This document shows, piece by piece, positions 45,657 to 54,641 of a DNA stretch of 64,000 bases. The stretch lies in NCBI RefSeq assembly GCF_902859945.1, contig NZ_CADIKL010000009.1, forward strand, positions 1 through 64,000. The letters run 5' to 3'. Source of the DNA: Paraburkholderia caffeinitolerans (lineage in GTDB: Bacteria; Pseudomonadota; Gammaproteobacteria; Burkholderiales; Burkholderiaceae). Numbering within the stretch: position 1 is the stretch's first letter; the number at the start of each line of letters is the position of its first letter. The position numbers and the translations under genes were made by a program. The notes beneath the pieces are model-generated. The model did not search any database, was not told the DNA's origin, and saw nothing but the letters and a program-made list of their open reading frames with translations.

Positions 45657-46253
45657 TCACTTGTGTGCGGCGCGCGTGGCTGTCGCGCGGCGCCAGGGGG
45701 CATCGGTGGGCACTTCAACATTTGCGCCGGGAGCGAGGCCCAGCGAAAAAATATCGAGCGAACCGATTGCTACGCGCACGAGACGCAGCGTCGGAAAGCC
45801 CACTGCCGCAGTCATGCGCCGCACCTGGCGATTCTTGCCTTCGCTGATGGCGAGTTCGATCCACGTGGTTGGAATCGCCGCGCGATAGCGAATGGGCGGC
45901 GTGCGCGGCCACAGGAGATCGGCGTCGGCATCGGCGATTTTTTTTGCGCGGCACGGTTGTGTCACAAAATCGCCAAGATCGACGCCGCGCTCTAGCGCCG
46001 CGAGCGCGTCCTCGCCGGGGGCGCCTTCGACCTGCGCCCAATAACGCTTCACGAGTTTGCGCTTCGGTTCGGCAATGCGGGCTTGCAGCGCGCCGTCGTC
46101 GGTGAGCAGCAGCAGACCTTCGCTGTCCGCATCGAGACGGCCAGCAGGATAGACGCCCGGCGTCTTGACCCAATCCGCAAGCGACTGGCGTGTTTCGTGC
46201 GGCGAGAACTGGCAAATCGTACCGAACGGCTTATTGAGGGCGATCAAGCGCAT
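45657..46253 (-). CDS. rluE: Pseudouridine synthase, RluE/RsuA family
   Basis: The protein is 198 residues from ATG 46253. The catalytic Asp is in AGRLDADSEGLLLLT, and KLVKRYWAQVEG and NRQVRRMTAAVG are conserved. There is no N-terminal S4 domain, as in RluE, which makes pseudouridine 2457 of 23S rRNA in E. coli. It is divergent from icd across a region with a 14-bp palindrome. Confidence 0.9.
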   Translation of the reverse strand: MRLIALNKPFGTICQFSPHETRQSLADWVKTPGVYPAGRLDADSEGLLLLTDDGALQARIAEPKRKLVKRYWAQVEGAPGEDALAALERGVDLGDFVTQPCRAKKIADADADLLWPRTPPIRYRAAIPTTWIELAISEGKNRQVRRMTAAVGFPTLRLVRVAIGSLDIFSLGLAPGANVEVPTDAPWRRATATRAAHK

Positions 46254-46345
46254 AGCGAATAGGGCAAGCGTGCCAGTGAGGAATGGAAATCTGGAATCAG
46301 GGCGCGCCGCGATATTAATGCATATTGCTCCACATCGAATAATGG

Positions 46346-46359
46346 GTCTTATATAAGAC
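46346..46359. promoter_or_regulatory. 14-bp palindromic operator between rluE and icd
   Basis: GTCTTATATAAGAC is a perfect palindrome in the AT-rich part of the rluE-icd divergent region. The form suits a dimeric regulator such as a FadR-like GntR protein; this family assignment is inferred. A TAGAAT box at 46441-46446 may be the icd -10. Confidence 0.55.
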
Positions 46360-46550
46360 ATCAAACATGCATGGCTGGCGGCGGCGCTGCGCAGCATAAA
46401 TGCATGAATGACCAGCGGGGCGGGCATTCGGGCCGTGGGCTAGAATAACGACCAGACCCTGGCGCTGTGCACGGCCGCCTTGCAATCGGGCACATACCGT
46501 TTTTGAATCTGTTCGCGGTCGACAGACCGATCCCCCTACTGGAGTTGATC

Positions 46551-47807
46551 ATGCCGTATCAGCACATTAAGGTCCCGGCTAGCGGTGAGAAGATCACTGT
46601 CAATCCGGATTTCTCGCTCAATGTCTCCGATCAGCCGATCATTCCGTACATCGAGGGTGATGGCACCGGCGTCGACATTACGCCGGTCATGCTCAAGGTG
46701 GTCGACGCGGCGGTCCAGAAAGCCTACGCGGGCACGCGCAAGATCCACTGGATGGAGATCTACGCGGGCGAGAAGGCCACGCGCGTGTACGGCCCCGATG
46801 TGTGGCTGCCCGACGAGACGCTCGACGCCGTGAAGGAATACGTCGTGTCGATCAAGGGCCCGCTGACGACGCCGGTAGGCGGCGGCATCCGCTCGCTGAA
46901 CGTGGCGATGCGCCAGCAACTTGACCTCTATGTGTGCCTGCGTCCGGTGCAGTACTTCAAGGGCGTGCCGTCGCCCGTGCGCGCACCCGAGAAGGTCAAC
47001 ATGGTGATCTTCCGCGAGAACTCGGAAGACATTTACGCGGGCATCGAGTGGCCCGCCGAATCGGAAGGCGCGAAGAAGATCATCAAGTTCCTGCGAGAGG
47101 AAATGGGCGTTTCCAAGATCCGCTTTCCGGACAGCTCGGGTCTCGGCATCAAGCCGGTTTCGCGCGAAGGCACGGAGCGTCTCGTGCGCAAGGCGATCCA
47201 GTACGCGATCGACAACGAGCGTCGCTCGGTGACGCTCGTGCACAAGGGCAACATCATGAAGTTCACCGAAGGCGCGTTCCGCGACTACGGCTATGCGCTC
47301 GCGCAGAAGGAATTCGCGGCGGAACTCATCGACGGCGGCCCGTGGATGAAGGTCAAGAACCCGAAGACGGGCGGCGACATCGTGATCAAGGACGTGATCG
47401 CCGACGCGTTCCTCCAGCAGATCCTGCTGCGCCCGGCCGAGTACGACGTGATTGCCACGCTGAATCTGAACGGCGACTACATTTCGGACGCGCTGGCGGC
47501 GCAGGTGGGCGGCATCGGCATCGCGCCGGGCGCGAACCTGTCGGACTCGGTGGCGATGTTCGAAGCAACGCACGGCACGGCGCCGAAGTACGCGGGCAAG
47601 GATTATGTGAATCCGGGCTCGGAGATTCTTTCCGCGGAAATGATGCTGCGCCACCTCGGCTGGACGGAGGCGGCGGATCTCATCATCGCTTCGATGGAAA
47701 AGTCGATTCTGCAAAAGCGCGTGACGTACGACTTCGCGCGGCTCATGGAAGGCGCGACACAGGTGTCGTGCTCCGCGTTCGGGCAGGTGATGATCGACAA
47801 TATGTAA
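46551..47807 (+). CDS. icd: Isocitrate dehydrogenase (NADP-dependent)
   Basis: The protein is 418 residues, the length of the E. coli-type Icd. Conserved elements are [13 protein letters not shown], the substrate Ser site in [30 protein letters not shown] and [11 protein letters not shown]. It converts isocitrate to 2-oxoglutarate in the TCA cycle. GGAGTTGATC precedes ATG 46551. The [11 protein letters not shown] loop holds the regulatory serine phosphorylated by AceK in E. coli; aceK is not in the window. Confidence 0.96.
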   Translation: MPYQHIKVPASGEKITVNPDFSLNVSDQPIIPYIEGDGTGVDITPVMLKVVDAAVQKAYAGTRKIHWMEIYAGEKATRVYGPDVWLPDETLDAVKEYVVSIKGPLTTPVGGGIRSLNVAMRQQLDLYVCLRPVQYFKGVPSPVRAPEKVNMVIFRENSEDIYAGIEWPAESEGAKKIIKFLREEMGVSKIRFPDSSGLGIKPVSREGTERLVRKAIQYAIDNERRSVTLVHKGNIMKFTEGAFRDYGYALAQKEFAAELIDGGPWMKVKNPKTGGDIVIKDVIADAFLQQILLRPAEYDVIATLNLNGDYISDALAAQVGGIGIAPGANLSDSVAMFEATHGTAPKYAGKDYVNPGSEILSAEMMLRHLGWTEAADLIIASMEKSILQKRVTYDFARLMEGATQVSCSAFGQVMIDNM

Positions 47808-47837
47808 GCGTAATCTGGCACGTTCGCGCCGCAACGT

Positions 47838-47877
47838 AAAAACCCCGACGAGGCCATAAAGGCTGTCGGGGTTTTTG
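47838..47877 (+). terminator. Intrinsic terminator of icd
   Basis: AACCCCGAC (47841-47849) pairs with GTCGGGGTT (47865-47873) and is followed by T5. Confidence 0.9.
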
Positions 47878-47952
47878 CGTTTTGGCTTGCCAGAAAACGA
47901 TGCTCGATTCTGATTGATTTGATATGCGAATTGATGCGGAGAACTGAATCTG

Positions 47953-48534
47953 CTACTCGCTCAGGCGCGTAATTTTCTGCCCTTGTACGCCAAGGCCAGC
48001 CATCAGGCCGGACTGCCCGAAAATGAACGCGTAGACGTCGGAGCGCTCGGTGGTGGTGGAGAGGTCTTTGGCCATGCCGGAGTCGGCGATCACGACGCTC
48101 GGCCCCATGCCAACCGACCAGCCATCTGAGCTATTGAGATACTGCATCGACTCGTGCGTCATCATGAACATGGTTTCGGAGAAATTTTGTGCGCCGGCCT
48201 GCAGACCCCACGAGACTGCACTGGAGTTGTAGTAGCCCAGCACTTTGCCTTGCGCCGAGAACAGCACGCCGTTGCCGCTCGATCCGCCTACCAGCAAGCC
48301 CGCCTTCAGCACTTGCGGAAAGACCAGAATGCCGGCGGACTTTGCGCCCAGTGCCCGAGCGCCCGGCGTTGTCTCATAAAGCGTATGCAAGGCCTCGCGC
48401 GCGGCCTGATCGAGTTGCGCGCGCGAAGACGCTTCGCTGACGGTGGAAATGGGTGTGCCGGTGAGCGAGGTCGAGCAGGCGGCAATGAGCAGAGTCGAAA
48501 GCAGGGCGGCGAGGCGTACGGATTTAGATGACAT
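47953..48534 (-). CDS. SYLF-domain lipoprotein (BPSL1445 family)
   Basis: The protein is 193 residues. The signal ends in a lipobox LLIAAC with Cys20 as the lipidation site. The remaining chain is the SYLF (Ysc84) domain, with AGILVFPQVLKAGLLVGG and GLQAGAQNFSETMFMM. SYLF proteins can bind lipids, but the bacterial role is not settled. It belongs to the BPSL1445 group common in Burkholderia. It is convergent with icd. Confidence 0.9.
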   Translation of the reverse strand: MSSKSVRLAALLSTLLIAACSTSLTGTPISTVSEASSRAQLDQAAREALHTLYETTPGARALGAKSAGILVFPQVLKAGLLVGGSSGNGVLFSAQGKVLGYYNSSAVSWGLQAGAQNFSETMFMMTHESMQYLNSSDGWSVGMGPSVVIADSGMAKDLSTTTERSDVYAFIFGQSGLMAGLGVQGQKITRLSE

Positions 48535-48745
48535 GATTAGCGATGCTCCGTTTTCTTGTATGGGAAGCGCTCATCGGCGCGTTGCGCTCTCGCCGTTCCG
48601 GCGAGGCTGCCGCGATCTTATCGAGCACTCCTACCTGTTTCTTTGTCGTACTCGTGCCAAGGCGCACGATTTGGCGCGCGCGGCGAAGTCGCCTGTGCGT
48701 TATCATGACGCCCATCAATTGAGTTCCTTCGCCGTCTCGTTTCGC

Positions 48746-49111
48746 ATGACTTTCCTGTGCCGTCTCCTTCTCGTTGGTCTGCTCGCGCTTCTTGGCATGA
48801 GCGGAGCCAGCGCGTGCGAGCCCATGCAGCGAGGCGCTGACTCATCGCCGGTTGCGTGGATTTCGCCGGATGCGCATCGGGCCGTTGCGGCGGACGATCA
48901 TTGCGGTGTCACGGCGCCGGCACGCTCGCATGACCATTGCGCCGGCCATGTGAACAATTGCGCCGCGAGTTGCTGTGGGCATTGCGCTGCGCCACCTGCC
49001 GGCATGCGCATAGGTGTGGGCATGCTCGAGCGCTCCCCGCGCTTTGCTCCTGCCGCTGCACTGCGCGCGGGCATTACCCACGCGCCTCCGCTGCCGCCTC
49101 CCATTGTCTGA
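48746..49111 (+). CDS. CopL-like Cys/His-rich exported protein
   Basis: The protein is 121 residues from ATG 48746. A signal peptide MTFLCRLLLVGLLALLGMSGASA precedes a Cys/His-rich segment with CEPMQ, DDHCG, SHDHCAGH and NCAASCCGHC, then a hydrophobic tail of Pro and Leu. It resembles CopL-type proteins upstream of copper-resistance genes in composition and position. Next downstream is a multicopper oxidase gene, 149 bp away. It may bind copper in the periplasm or act in copper-dependent control of the oxidase. The frame is open from upstream, so other starts exist; the signal peptide supports this one. Confidence 0.6.
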   Translation: MTFLCRLLLVGLLALLGMSGASACEPMQRGADSSPVAWISPDAHRAVAADDHCGVTAPARSHDHCAGHVNNCAASCCGHCAAPPAGMRIGVGMLERSPRFAPAAALRAGITHAPPLPPPIV

Positions 49112-49260
49112 ACGCGGGCGCTCCGTCTCATGGGCGGAAGCGGCCCGATGCATGTCCGAAAGGATTCGTTGTGCGGTGAGCGCACGCGAAGCCAATGGCT
49201 ACATGTGCGGCGCGCTGTCATTGCGCGTCGCGTCGTCAGGTGTGTTTGAGGAATTCATCG

Positions 49261-50868
49261 ATGAAACGCAGAACTTTTTTGTCCGGCGCGTTGAGCGCCG
49301 CCACGGCGTCGCTGTTTGCGCGCGCGGCGCTGGCACAGCAGAGCGGCCATGCGATGTCCGGCATGGCCAACATGAGCGGCATGAGCGGGATGTCCGGCGC
49401 CATGATGCACGCGCAGACGCCGCTCGCGGCAGCCGATGCATTGCCCGCGGGCGCGCCGCTGGCGACGTTGCGGACGCTGGCGAACGAAAGCGACGAAGCA
49501 GGGCATTTTCGCGCGACGCTGATTGCCCGGCCCGTGACGCGGCCCTTGCTCGCGGGTCAGCCGGCTACCACATTCTGGCAATACGACGCGGGCGATAAGG
49601 CCAATGACACTGGCCCCGGGATCGGTCCATTGATCGACGTGCACGAAGGCGATACCGTCGAGATCCGCTTCGTCAACCGGTTGCCGCAGCCGTCCACGAT
49701 TCATTGGCACGGTCTGCCCGTGCCACCCGATCAGGACGGCAATCCCATGAACCTCGTGGCGCCAGGCGACGAACGCGTTTATCGGTTCACGTTGCCCAAG
49801 GGCAGTGCCGGCACCTACTGGTATCACCCGCATCCGCATATGCACACGTCCGAGCAGGTGTTTCGCGGGCTCGCGGGTCCGATCGTCGTGCGCGCCGCGA
49901 ACGATCCGCTTGCGGCCTGGCCGGAGCGCCATTTGTTCGCTTCCGACCTCAAGCTTGCCGCCGACGGCACGATTCCTGCGAACGACATGATGGACTGGAT
50001 GAACGGCCGCGAAGGCCAGTTCGTGCTCGTGAACGGCGCGCGCGAGCCACGCATCGACGTCGTACGCGACGAGCGCTGGCGCATCTGGAACGGCTGCAGC
50101 GCGCGTTATCTGTTGCTCGCGTTCGACGATGGCCGCGCGTTCGCGCACGTCGGCACCGATGGCGGTCTGCTCGCCGTCCCGCGCGAAGGCGTAACTTCGC
50201 TGCTGCTCGCGCCGGGCGAGCGCGCCGAACTGATCGTGCACGCGGGCAAGGGAGAGTCACGCGCGCGCTTGATGGCCGCGCAGTACGACCGGCGCAAGAT
50301 GGCGATGTCGCACGGAAGCCTGCCGCCCACGCCATCGGCCGCATTGGCCCAGATGCAATTCGCGCCGCGTGATGAGGCGCCGGCATTGCCTGCGCAGTTG
50401 CGCACGATCGAACCGTTGGCTTCGCGCGGTAAGACCATGGCGGCCCCCACGCAAAAATCCGTGGTGTTCAGCGAAGTCATGGACATGCATGCAATGCATC
50501 AGCCGGGAGCATCGCAATCGGGTATGCCGCGCGGTATGCAATTCATGATCAACGGCACAACCTATGATCCCGAGCGCGTCACGCTCACGAGCCGTCGCGG
50601 CGAGGTCGAGCATTGGACGATTGCGAACCACACAGACATGGATCATCCGTTCCATCTGCACGGTACGCAGTTCCAGGTAATGTCGCGCGAGACAGATGCA
50701 AAGCGCGTGGACGAGCCGTATCTCGCATGGCGCGATACCGTCAACGTGAAACCCGGGGAAAGCGTGCATATCGCGACCGTGCAGGACGTCGCGGGCGAGC
50801 GCATGTTCCATTGCCATATCCTCGAGCATGAGGACCTCGGCATGATGGGCACGTTGCGCGTGATCTAG
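49261..50868 (+). CDS. Multicopper oxidase (copper resistance, CopA/CueO-like)
   Basis: The protein is 535 residues. The N-terminus MKRRTFLSGALSAATASLFA is a twin-arginine signal. A Met-rich stretch follows (GHAMSGMANMSGMSG). Copper sites are HWH (148-150), YHPHPH (about 188-193), HPFHLHG and HCHILEHEDLGMM, with Cys518, His523 and a candidate axial Met528. It would oxidise Cu(I) or organic substrates in the periplasm. It is downstream of a CopL-like gene and no copB follows; the next gene is a cold-shock gene on the other strand. Confidence 0.93.
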   Translation: MKRRTFLSGALSAATASLFARAALAQQSGHAMSGMANMSGMSGMSGAMMHAQTPLAAADALPAGAPLATLRTLANESDEAGHFRATLIARPVTRPLLAGQPATTFWQYDAGDKANDTGPGIGPLIDVHEGDTVEIRFVNRLPQPSTIHWHGLPVPPDQDGNPMNLVAPGDERVYRFTLPKGSAGTYWYHPHPHMHTSEQVFRGLAGPIVVRAANDPLAAWPERHLFASDLKLAADGTIPANDMMDWMNGREGQFVLVNGAREPRIDVVRDERWRIWNGCSARYLLLAFDDGRAFAHVGTDGGLLAVPREGVTSLLLAPGERAELIVHAGKGESRARLMAAQYDRRKMAMSHGSLPPTPSAALAQMQFAPRDEAPALPAQLRTIEPLASRGKTMAAPTQKSVVFSEVMDMHAMHQPGASQSGMPRGMQFMINGTTYDPERVTLTSRRGEVEHWTIANHTDMDHPFHLHGTQFQVMSRETDAKRVDEPYLAWRDTVNVKPGESVHIATVQDVAGERMFHCHILEHEDLGMMGTLRVI

Positions 50869-50945
50869 CACACGGATCGTAAAACTCGCGTGAAATCGGC
50901 GCGAAGCCGGTGTGAAAAAGGCGGGCGCGGCGCGAGGCGTCCGCC

Positions 50946-50976
50946 CAAAAAGAAACCCGGCCGAAGCCGGGTTTCT
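50946..50976 (-). terminator. Intrinsic terminator of the cold-shock gene
   Basis: AGAAACCCGG (50951-50960) pairs with CCGGGTTTCT (50967-50976) around CCGAAG; on the minus strand it ends in TTTTT. Confidence 0.9.
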
Positions 50977-50997
50977 CAGGTACAGATACCGAACAGA

Positions 50998-51204
50998 TCA
51001 GGCCGCTGCCTGAATGTTCGATGCCTGCTTACCCTTCGGGCCTTGCACGACCTCGAAGCTCACCTTCTGACCTTCTTTGAGGGTCTTGAAGCCATTCATC
51101 TGGATGGCCGAAAAGTGAGCGAACAAATCCTCACCGCCTTCATCCGGCGTGATGAATCCGAAACCCTTCGCGTCGTTGAACCACTTGACCGTACCGGTTG
51201 CCAT
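50998..51204 (-). CDS. Cold-shock protein, CspA family
   Basis: The protein is 68 residues. It starts [20 protein letters not shown] and contains [10 protein letters not shown]; the RNP1 (GFGFI) and RNP2 (LFAHF) motifs are intact. CspA-type proteins bind single-stranded RNA and melt structures in the cold. An excellent promoter (TTGACA-17-AACAAT) lies about 135 nt upstream, leaving a long leader as in cold-shock mRNAs. Confidence 0.96.
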   Translation of the reverse strand: MATGTVKWFNDAKGFGFITPDEGGEDLFAHFSAIQMNGFKTLKEGQKVSFEVVQGPKGKQASNIQAAA

Positions 51205-51345
51205 ACCAACTTCCCCTGTAACTCATGTCACTACCACGAGCAGTTCGAAAAGCTAAACGATCGCATGGTGCGAACGCCCCCTCCTCACAAGCTCACCAAC
51301 GGCATTTTTTCGAAAATATAGGCGGTTGAAAAAAGTGCCAGCTTG

Positions 51346-51374
51346 ATTGTTGAGGCTCTTTATTCTGCTGTCAA
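51346..51374 (-). promoter_or_regulatory. Sigma-70 promoter of the cold-shock gene
   Basis: On the minus strand TTGACA (51374-51369) and AACAAT (51351-51346) are separated by 17 bp. The predicted start near 51339 gives a 5' leader of about 135 nt. Confidence 0.7.
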
Positions 51375-51830
51375 GAATATTTTGAGACGTTATCTGACGC
51401 GTTGTAAAGACCACATTCCAGGGTTTTTCCGGCTTTTCTTGCGACTCTGTCTGTCGGGAATCGAAGCCCGTTGGCGGTGTGCTCATCGGGTTCGATTTTT
51501 ATCAGTCGGAGTTGCACGAGCTGTCTTGAAAAGTCGCATAATCGACTCACATGGGATGCATCGCAGCACGGAATTTGCAGGCATGCGTGCGGAGGCCGAC
51601 AGTGGCTGTCCACGTGCGCACGCAGGTTGTGCGATACTCGATTCGACGGTGGCCCGAAAGCTGCTGGCACAATGGTTCGAACCGGCCCCGCAGCCGGGCG
51701 CCCGCGAAAGTACGGCTTGAAGTACCGGTTGGGCGAGGCTGATCGAGTCCGGGAAAACGGAGCTGCGCCGGGATTGTCCGCACGGCGCCGCAGCCCGGTT
51801 CACCGGACGGCCGGTCGGGTTTCGGCAGGA

Positions 51831-51858
51831 TTGCGGGCCTGTCCGAGTTGTTTAGAAT
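51831..51858 (+). promoter_or_regulatory. Promoter of clpS, adjacent to the start codon
   Basis: TTGCGG (51831-51836) and TAGAAT (51853-51858) are 16 bp apart. The expected transcription start falls at or next to ATG 51865. No ribosome-binding site is seen. Confidence 0.6.
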
Positions 51859-51864
51859 GGGTGT

Positions 51865-52179
51865 ATGGCGATTATCCCGGACAAGCAGGATTCAACCGTA
51901 GTGGAGCGGCAGGAGCACAAGGTCAAACCGCCCTCCATGTACAAGGTCGTGCTGATGAACGACGACTACACGCCGATGGAATTCGTCGTGATGGTCGTGC
52001 AAGAGTATTTCAATAAGGACCGCGAGACCGCAACACAGATCATGTTGAAGGTGCATCGCGAGGGCAGGGGCGTTTGTGGGGTCTATACGCGGGACATCGC
52101 GTCGACCAAGGTTGAGCAAGTCGTTACCCACGCGCGGCAAGCGGGGCACCCGCTGCAGTGTGTGATGGAGGAAGCATGA
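51865..52179 (+). CDS. clpS: ATP-dependent Clp protease adaptor ClpS
   Basis: The protein is 104 residues, matching ClpS. The N-degron pocket region is present: [20 protein letters not shown] with the Asn-Asp-Asp-Tyr-Thr signature, then [18 protein letters not shown] with the conserved His. It delivers substrates with destabilising N-terminal residues to ClpAP. Its stop overlaps the clpA start (ATGA), so the two are co-translated. The mRNA may begin at the start codon. Confidence 0.97.
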   Translation: MAIIPDKQDSTVVERQEHKVKPPSMYKVVLMNDDYTPMEFVVMVVQEYFNKDRETATQIMLKVHREGRGVCGVYTRDIASTKVEQVVTHARQAGHPLQCVMEEA

Positions 52180-54467
52180 TTGCCCAGGAACTGGAAGTCA
52201 GCCTGCACATGGCGTTCATGGAAGCACGTCAGGCGCGGCATGAGTTCATTACGGTCGAGCATCTTTTACTCGCGCTGCTGGATAACCCAACAGCCGCGGA
52301 AGTGCTGCGAGCGTGCGCTGCGAATATCGAAGACCTGCGACAGAACCTGCGCAACTTTATTCACGACAACACCCCTACGGTTCCCGGCACGGATGACGTC
52401 GATACTCAGCCGACGCTCGGGTTCCAGCGCGTGATCCAGCGCGCGATCATGCACGTCCAGTCCACTTCCAACGGCAAGAAGGAAGTGACGGGAGCGAACG
52501 TGCTGGTCGCGATCTTCGGCGAGAAGGACTCGCACGCGGTGTACTACCTGCAGCAGCAGGGCGTCACGCGTCTGGACGTGGTGAATTTCATTTCGCACGG
52601 CATTGCGAAGACCGGCAGCGGCGAAGCCGCCAAGGCCAGCGACGCGAATGCCGAAGCCGAAGACGCGGCAGGCCAGAAGGAAACCCCGCTCGCCCAGTTC
52701 ACGCAGAACCTGAACCAGCTGGCGAAGGATGGCCGCATCGATCCGCTGATCGGGCGCGAGCCCGAAGTCGAGCGCGTGGTGCAGGTGCTGTGCCGCCGTC
52801 GCAAGAACAATCCGCTGCTCGTGGGCGAAGCCGGCGTGGGCAAGACTGCCATCGCCGAAGGCCTCGCCTGGCGCATCACGCGCGGCGAAGTGCCGGACAT
52901 TCTCGCGGACGCGCAGGTCTACTCGCTCGACATGGGCGCGCTGCTGGCGGGCACCAAATATCGCGGCGACTTCGAGCAGCGTCTGAAGACCGTGCTCAAG
53001 GAGCTCAAGGAGCGCCCGCATGCGATTCTCTTCATCGACGAGATTCATACGCTGATTGGCGCGGGCGCCGCATCGGGCGGCACGCTCGATGCTTCGAACC
53101 TGCTCAAGCCGGCGCTGTCGTCGGGCACGCTCAAGTGCATCGGCGCGACGACCTTCACGGAATACCGTGGCATCTTCGAGAAAGACGCGGCGCTGTCGCG
53201 GCGTTTCCAGAAGGTGGACGTGGTCGAGCCGACCGTCGAGCAGACGGTTGCGATCCTGCGCGGGCTCAAGTCGCGTTTCGAGGAGCACCACGGCGTGAAG
53301 TATTCGTCGGGCGCTTTGAACGCAGCGGCTGAGCTTTCGGCACGCTTCATCACCGACCGTCATTTGCCTGACAAGGCGATCGACGTGATCGACGAAGCGG
53401 GCGCGGCGCAGCGCATCCTGCCGAAGTCGAAGCAGAAGAAGACCATCGGCAAGAGCGAGATCGAAGAGATCATTTCGAAGATCGCGCGTGTGCCGGCGCA
53501 AAGCGTGTCGCAGGACGACCGCAGCAAGCTGCAGACGCTCGACCGCGACCTCAAGGCCGTGGTGTTCGGTCAGGATCCCGCCATCGATGCGCTTTCGGCT
53601 TCCATCAAGATGGCGCGCGCGGGTCTGGGCAAGACCGACAAGCCGATCGGCTCGTTCCTGTTCTCCGGCCCCACGGGCGTCGGCAAGACCGAAGTGGCGC
53701 GTCAGCTTGCGTTCACGCTCGGCATCGAGCTGATTCGCTTCGACATGTCGGAGTACATGGAGCGCCATGCGGTGAGCCGTCTGATTGGCGCACCGCCGGG
53801 CTACGTAGGGTTTGATCAGGGCGGTCTGCTTACCGAAGCCGTCACGAAGAAGCCGCACTGCGTGTTGCTGCTCGACGAGATCGAGAAAGCGCACCCGGAC
53901 ATCTTCAACGTGTTGCTGCAGGTGATGGACCACGGCACGCTGACCGACAACAACGGCCGCAAGGCGGACTTCCGCAACGTCATCATCATCATGACGACGA
54001 ACGCGGGCGCCGACACGATGAACAAGTCGACCATCGGCTTCACGACCCGGCGCGAGCAGGGCGACGAAATGGCCGACATCAAGCGGCTGTTCACGCCCGA
54101 GTTCCGTAACCGGCTCGACCAGACGATCAGCTTCCGCGCGCTCGATGAAGAAATCATCATGCGCGTGGTCGACAAGTTCCTCATGCAACTGGAAGACCAA
54201 TTGCATGAGAAGAAGGTCGATGCGCTCTTCACCGACGCGCTGCGCAAGCATCTGGCCAAGCACGGTTTCGACCCGCTCATGGGCGCGCGGCCGATGCAAC
54301 GCCTGATCCAGGACACGATCCGCCGTGCGCTCGCCGACGAACTGCTGTTCGGCAAGCTCATGAACGGAGGCCGCGTGACCGTGGACGTGGACGAGGAGGA
54401 CAAGATCCAGCTCACGTTCGACGCGCAACCCGCGCCGCGCAATCCGGAAGCGGTGGAAGTCGAGTAA
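52176..54467 (+). CDS. clpA: ATP-dependent Clp protease ATP-binding subunit ClpA
   Basis: The protein is 763 residues, the standard ClpA length. The Clp_N domain is at residues 1-140 ([19 protein letters not shown]). The first AAA module has Walker A GEAGVGKT and Walker [11 protein letters not shown]; the second has GPTGVGKT and [10 protein letters not shown]. It unfolds proteins and passes them to ClpP. With the ClpP paralogue at 20202 it could form a proteolytic complex, though the main clpP is elsewhere. Confidence 0.98.
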   Translation: MIAQELEVSLHMAFMEARQARHEFITVEHLLLALLDNPTAAEVLRACAANIEDLRQNLRNFIHDNTPTVPGTDDVDTQPTLGFQRVIQRAIMHVQSTSNGKKEVTGANVLVAIFGEKDSHAVYYLQQQGVTRLDVVNFISHGIAKTGSGEAAKASDANAEAEDAAGQKETPLAQFTQNLNQLAKDGRIDPLIGREPEVERVVQVLCRRRKNNPLLVGEAGVGKTAIAEGLAWRITRGEVPDILADAQVYSLDMGALLAGTKYRGDFEQRLKTVLKELKERPHAILFIDEIHTLIGAGAASGGTLDASNLLKPALSSGTLKCIGATTFTEYRGIFEKDAALSRRFQKVDVVEPTVEQTVAILRGLKSRFEEHHGVKYSSGALNAAAELSARFITDRHLPDKAIDVIDEAGAAQRILPKSKQKKTIGKSEIEEIISKIARVPAQSVSQDDRSKLQTLDRDLKAVVFGQDPAIDALSASIKMARAGLGKTDKPIGSFLFSGPTGVGKTEVARQLAFTLGIELIRFDMSEYMERHAVSRLIGAPPGYVGFDQGGLLTEAVTKKPHCVLLLDEIEKAHPDIFNVLLQVMDHGTLTDNNGRKADFRNVIIIMTTNAGADTMNKSTIGFTTRREQGDEMADIKRLFTPEFRNRLDQTISFRALDEEIIMRVVDKFLMQLEDQLHEKKVDALFTDALRKHLAKHGFDPLMGARPMQRLIQDTIRRALADELLFGKLMNGGRVTVDVDEEDKIQLTFDAQPAPRNPEAVEVE

Positions 54468-54489
54468 GCGCCGCCTGACGTCAAGGTAC

Positions 54490-54527
54490 AACGGCGTAGC
54501 CCATTATGGGTTACGCCGTTTTATTTT
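54490..54527 (+). terminator. Intrinsic terminator of clpSA
   Basis: AACGGCGTA (54490-54498) and TACGCCGTT (54512-54520) form the outer stem, with CCCAT/ATGGG inside, followed by TTTTATTTT. Confidence 0.88.
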
Positions 54528-54641
54528 CCGCCAGAATATAAGGAATGCGAAATGATTTGCGCCATCCTTAAGGTGGATGCGACTTTCGCAAAGTAAAATA
54601 GGCGTCCATTCGTAGCGGCAGCGCAAAGCAGGGGAGCAATA

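Larger units (their letters stand above)
51205..51864. other. Divergent region between the cold-shock gene and clpS
   Basis: The 660 bp hold the leader and promoter of the cold-shock gene (51205-51374) and the clpS promoter (51831-51858). Between them, 51380-51830, I see no supported gene. Confidence 0.5.

Noticed and set aside
46536..47834. 432-codon frame opposite icd
   Set aside because: Antisense to isocitrate dehydrogenase; Arg/His-rich shadow with no motif.
51343..51720. Plus-strand open frame between the cold-shock gene and clpS
   Set aside because: It overlaps the strong cold-shock promoter and has no ribosome site or family features.
52266..54491. 741-codon open frame opposite clpA
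   Set aside because: Antisense to ClpA with both AAA modules clear; no domain or signal in the shadow translation.
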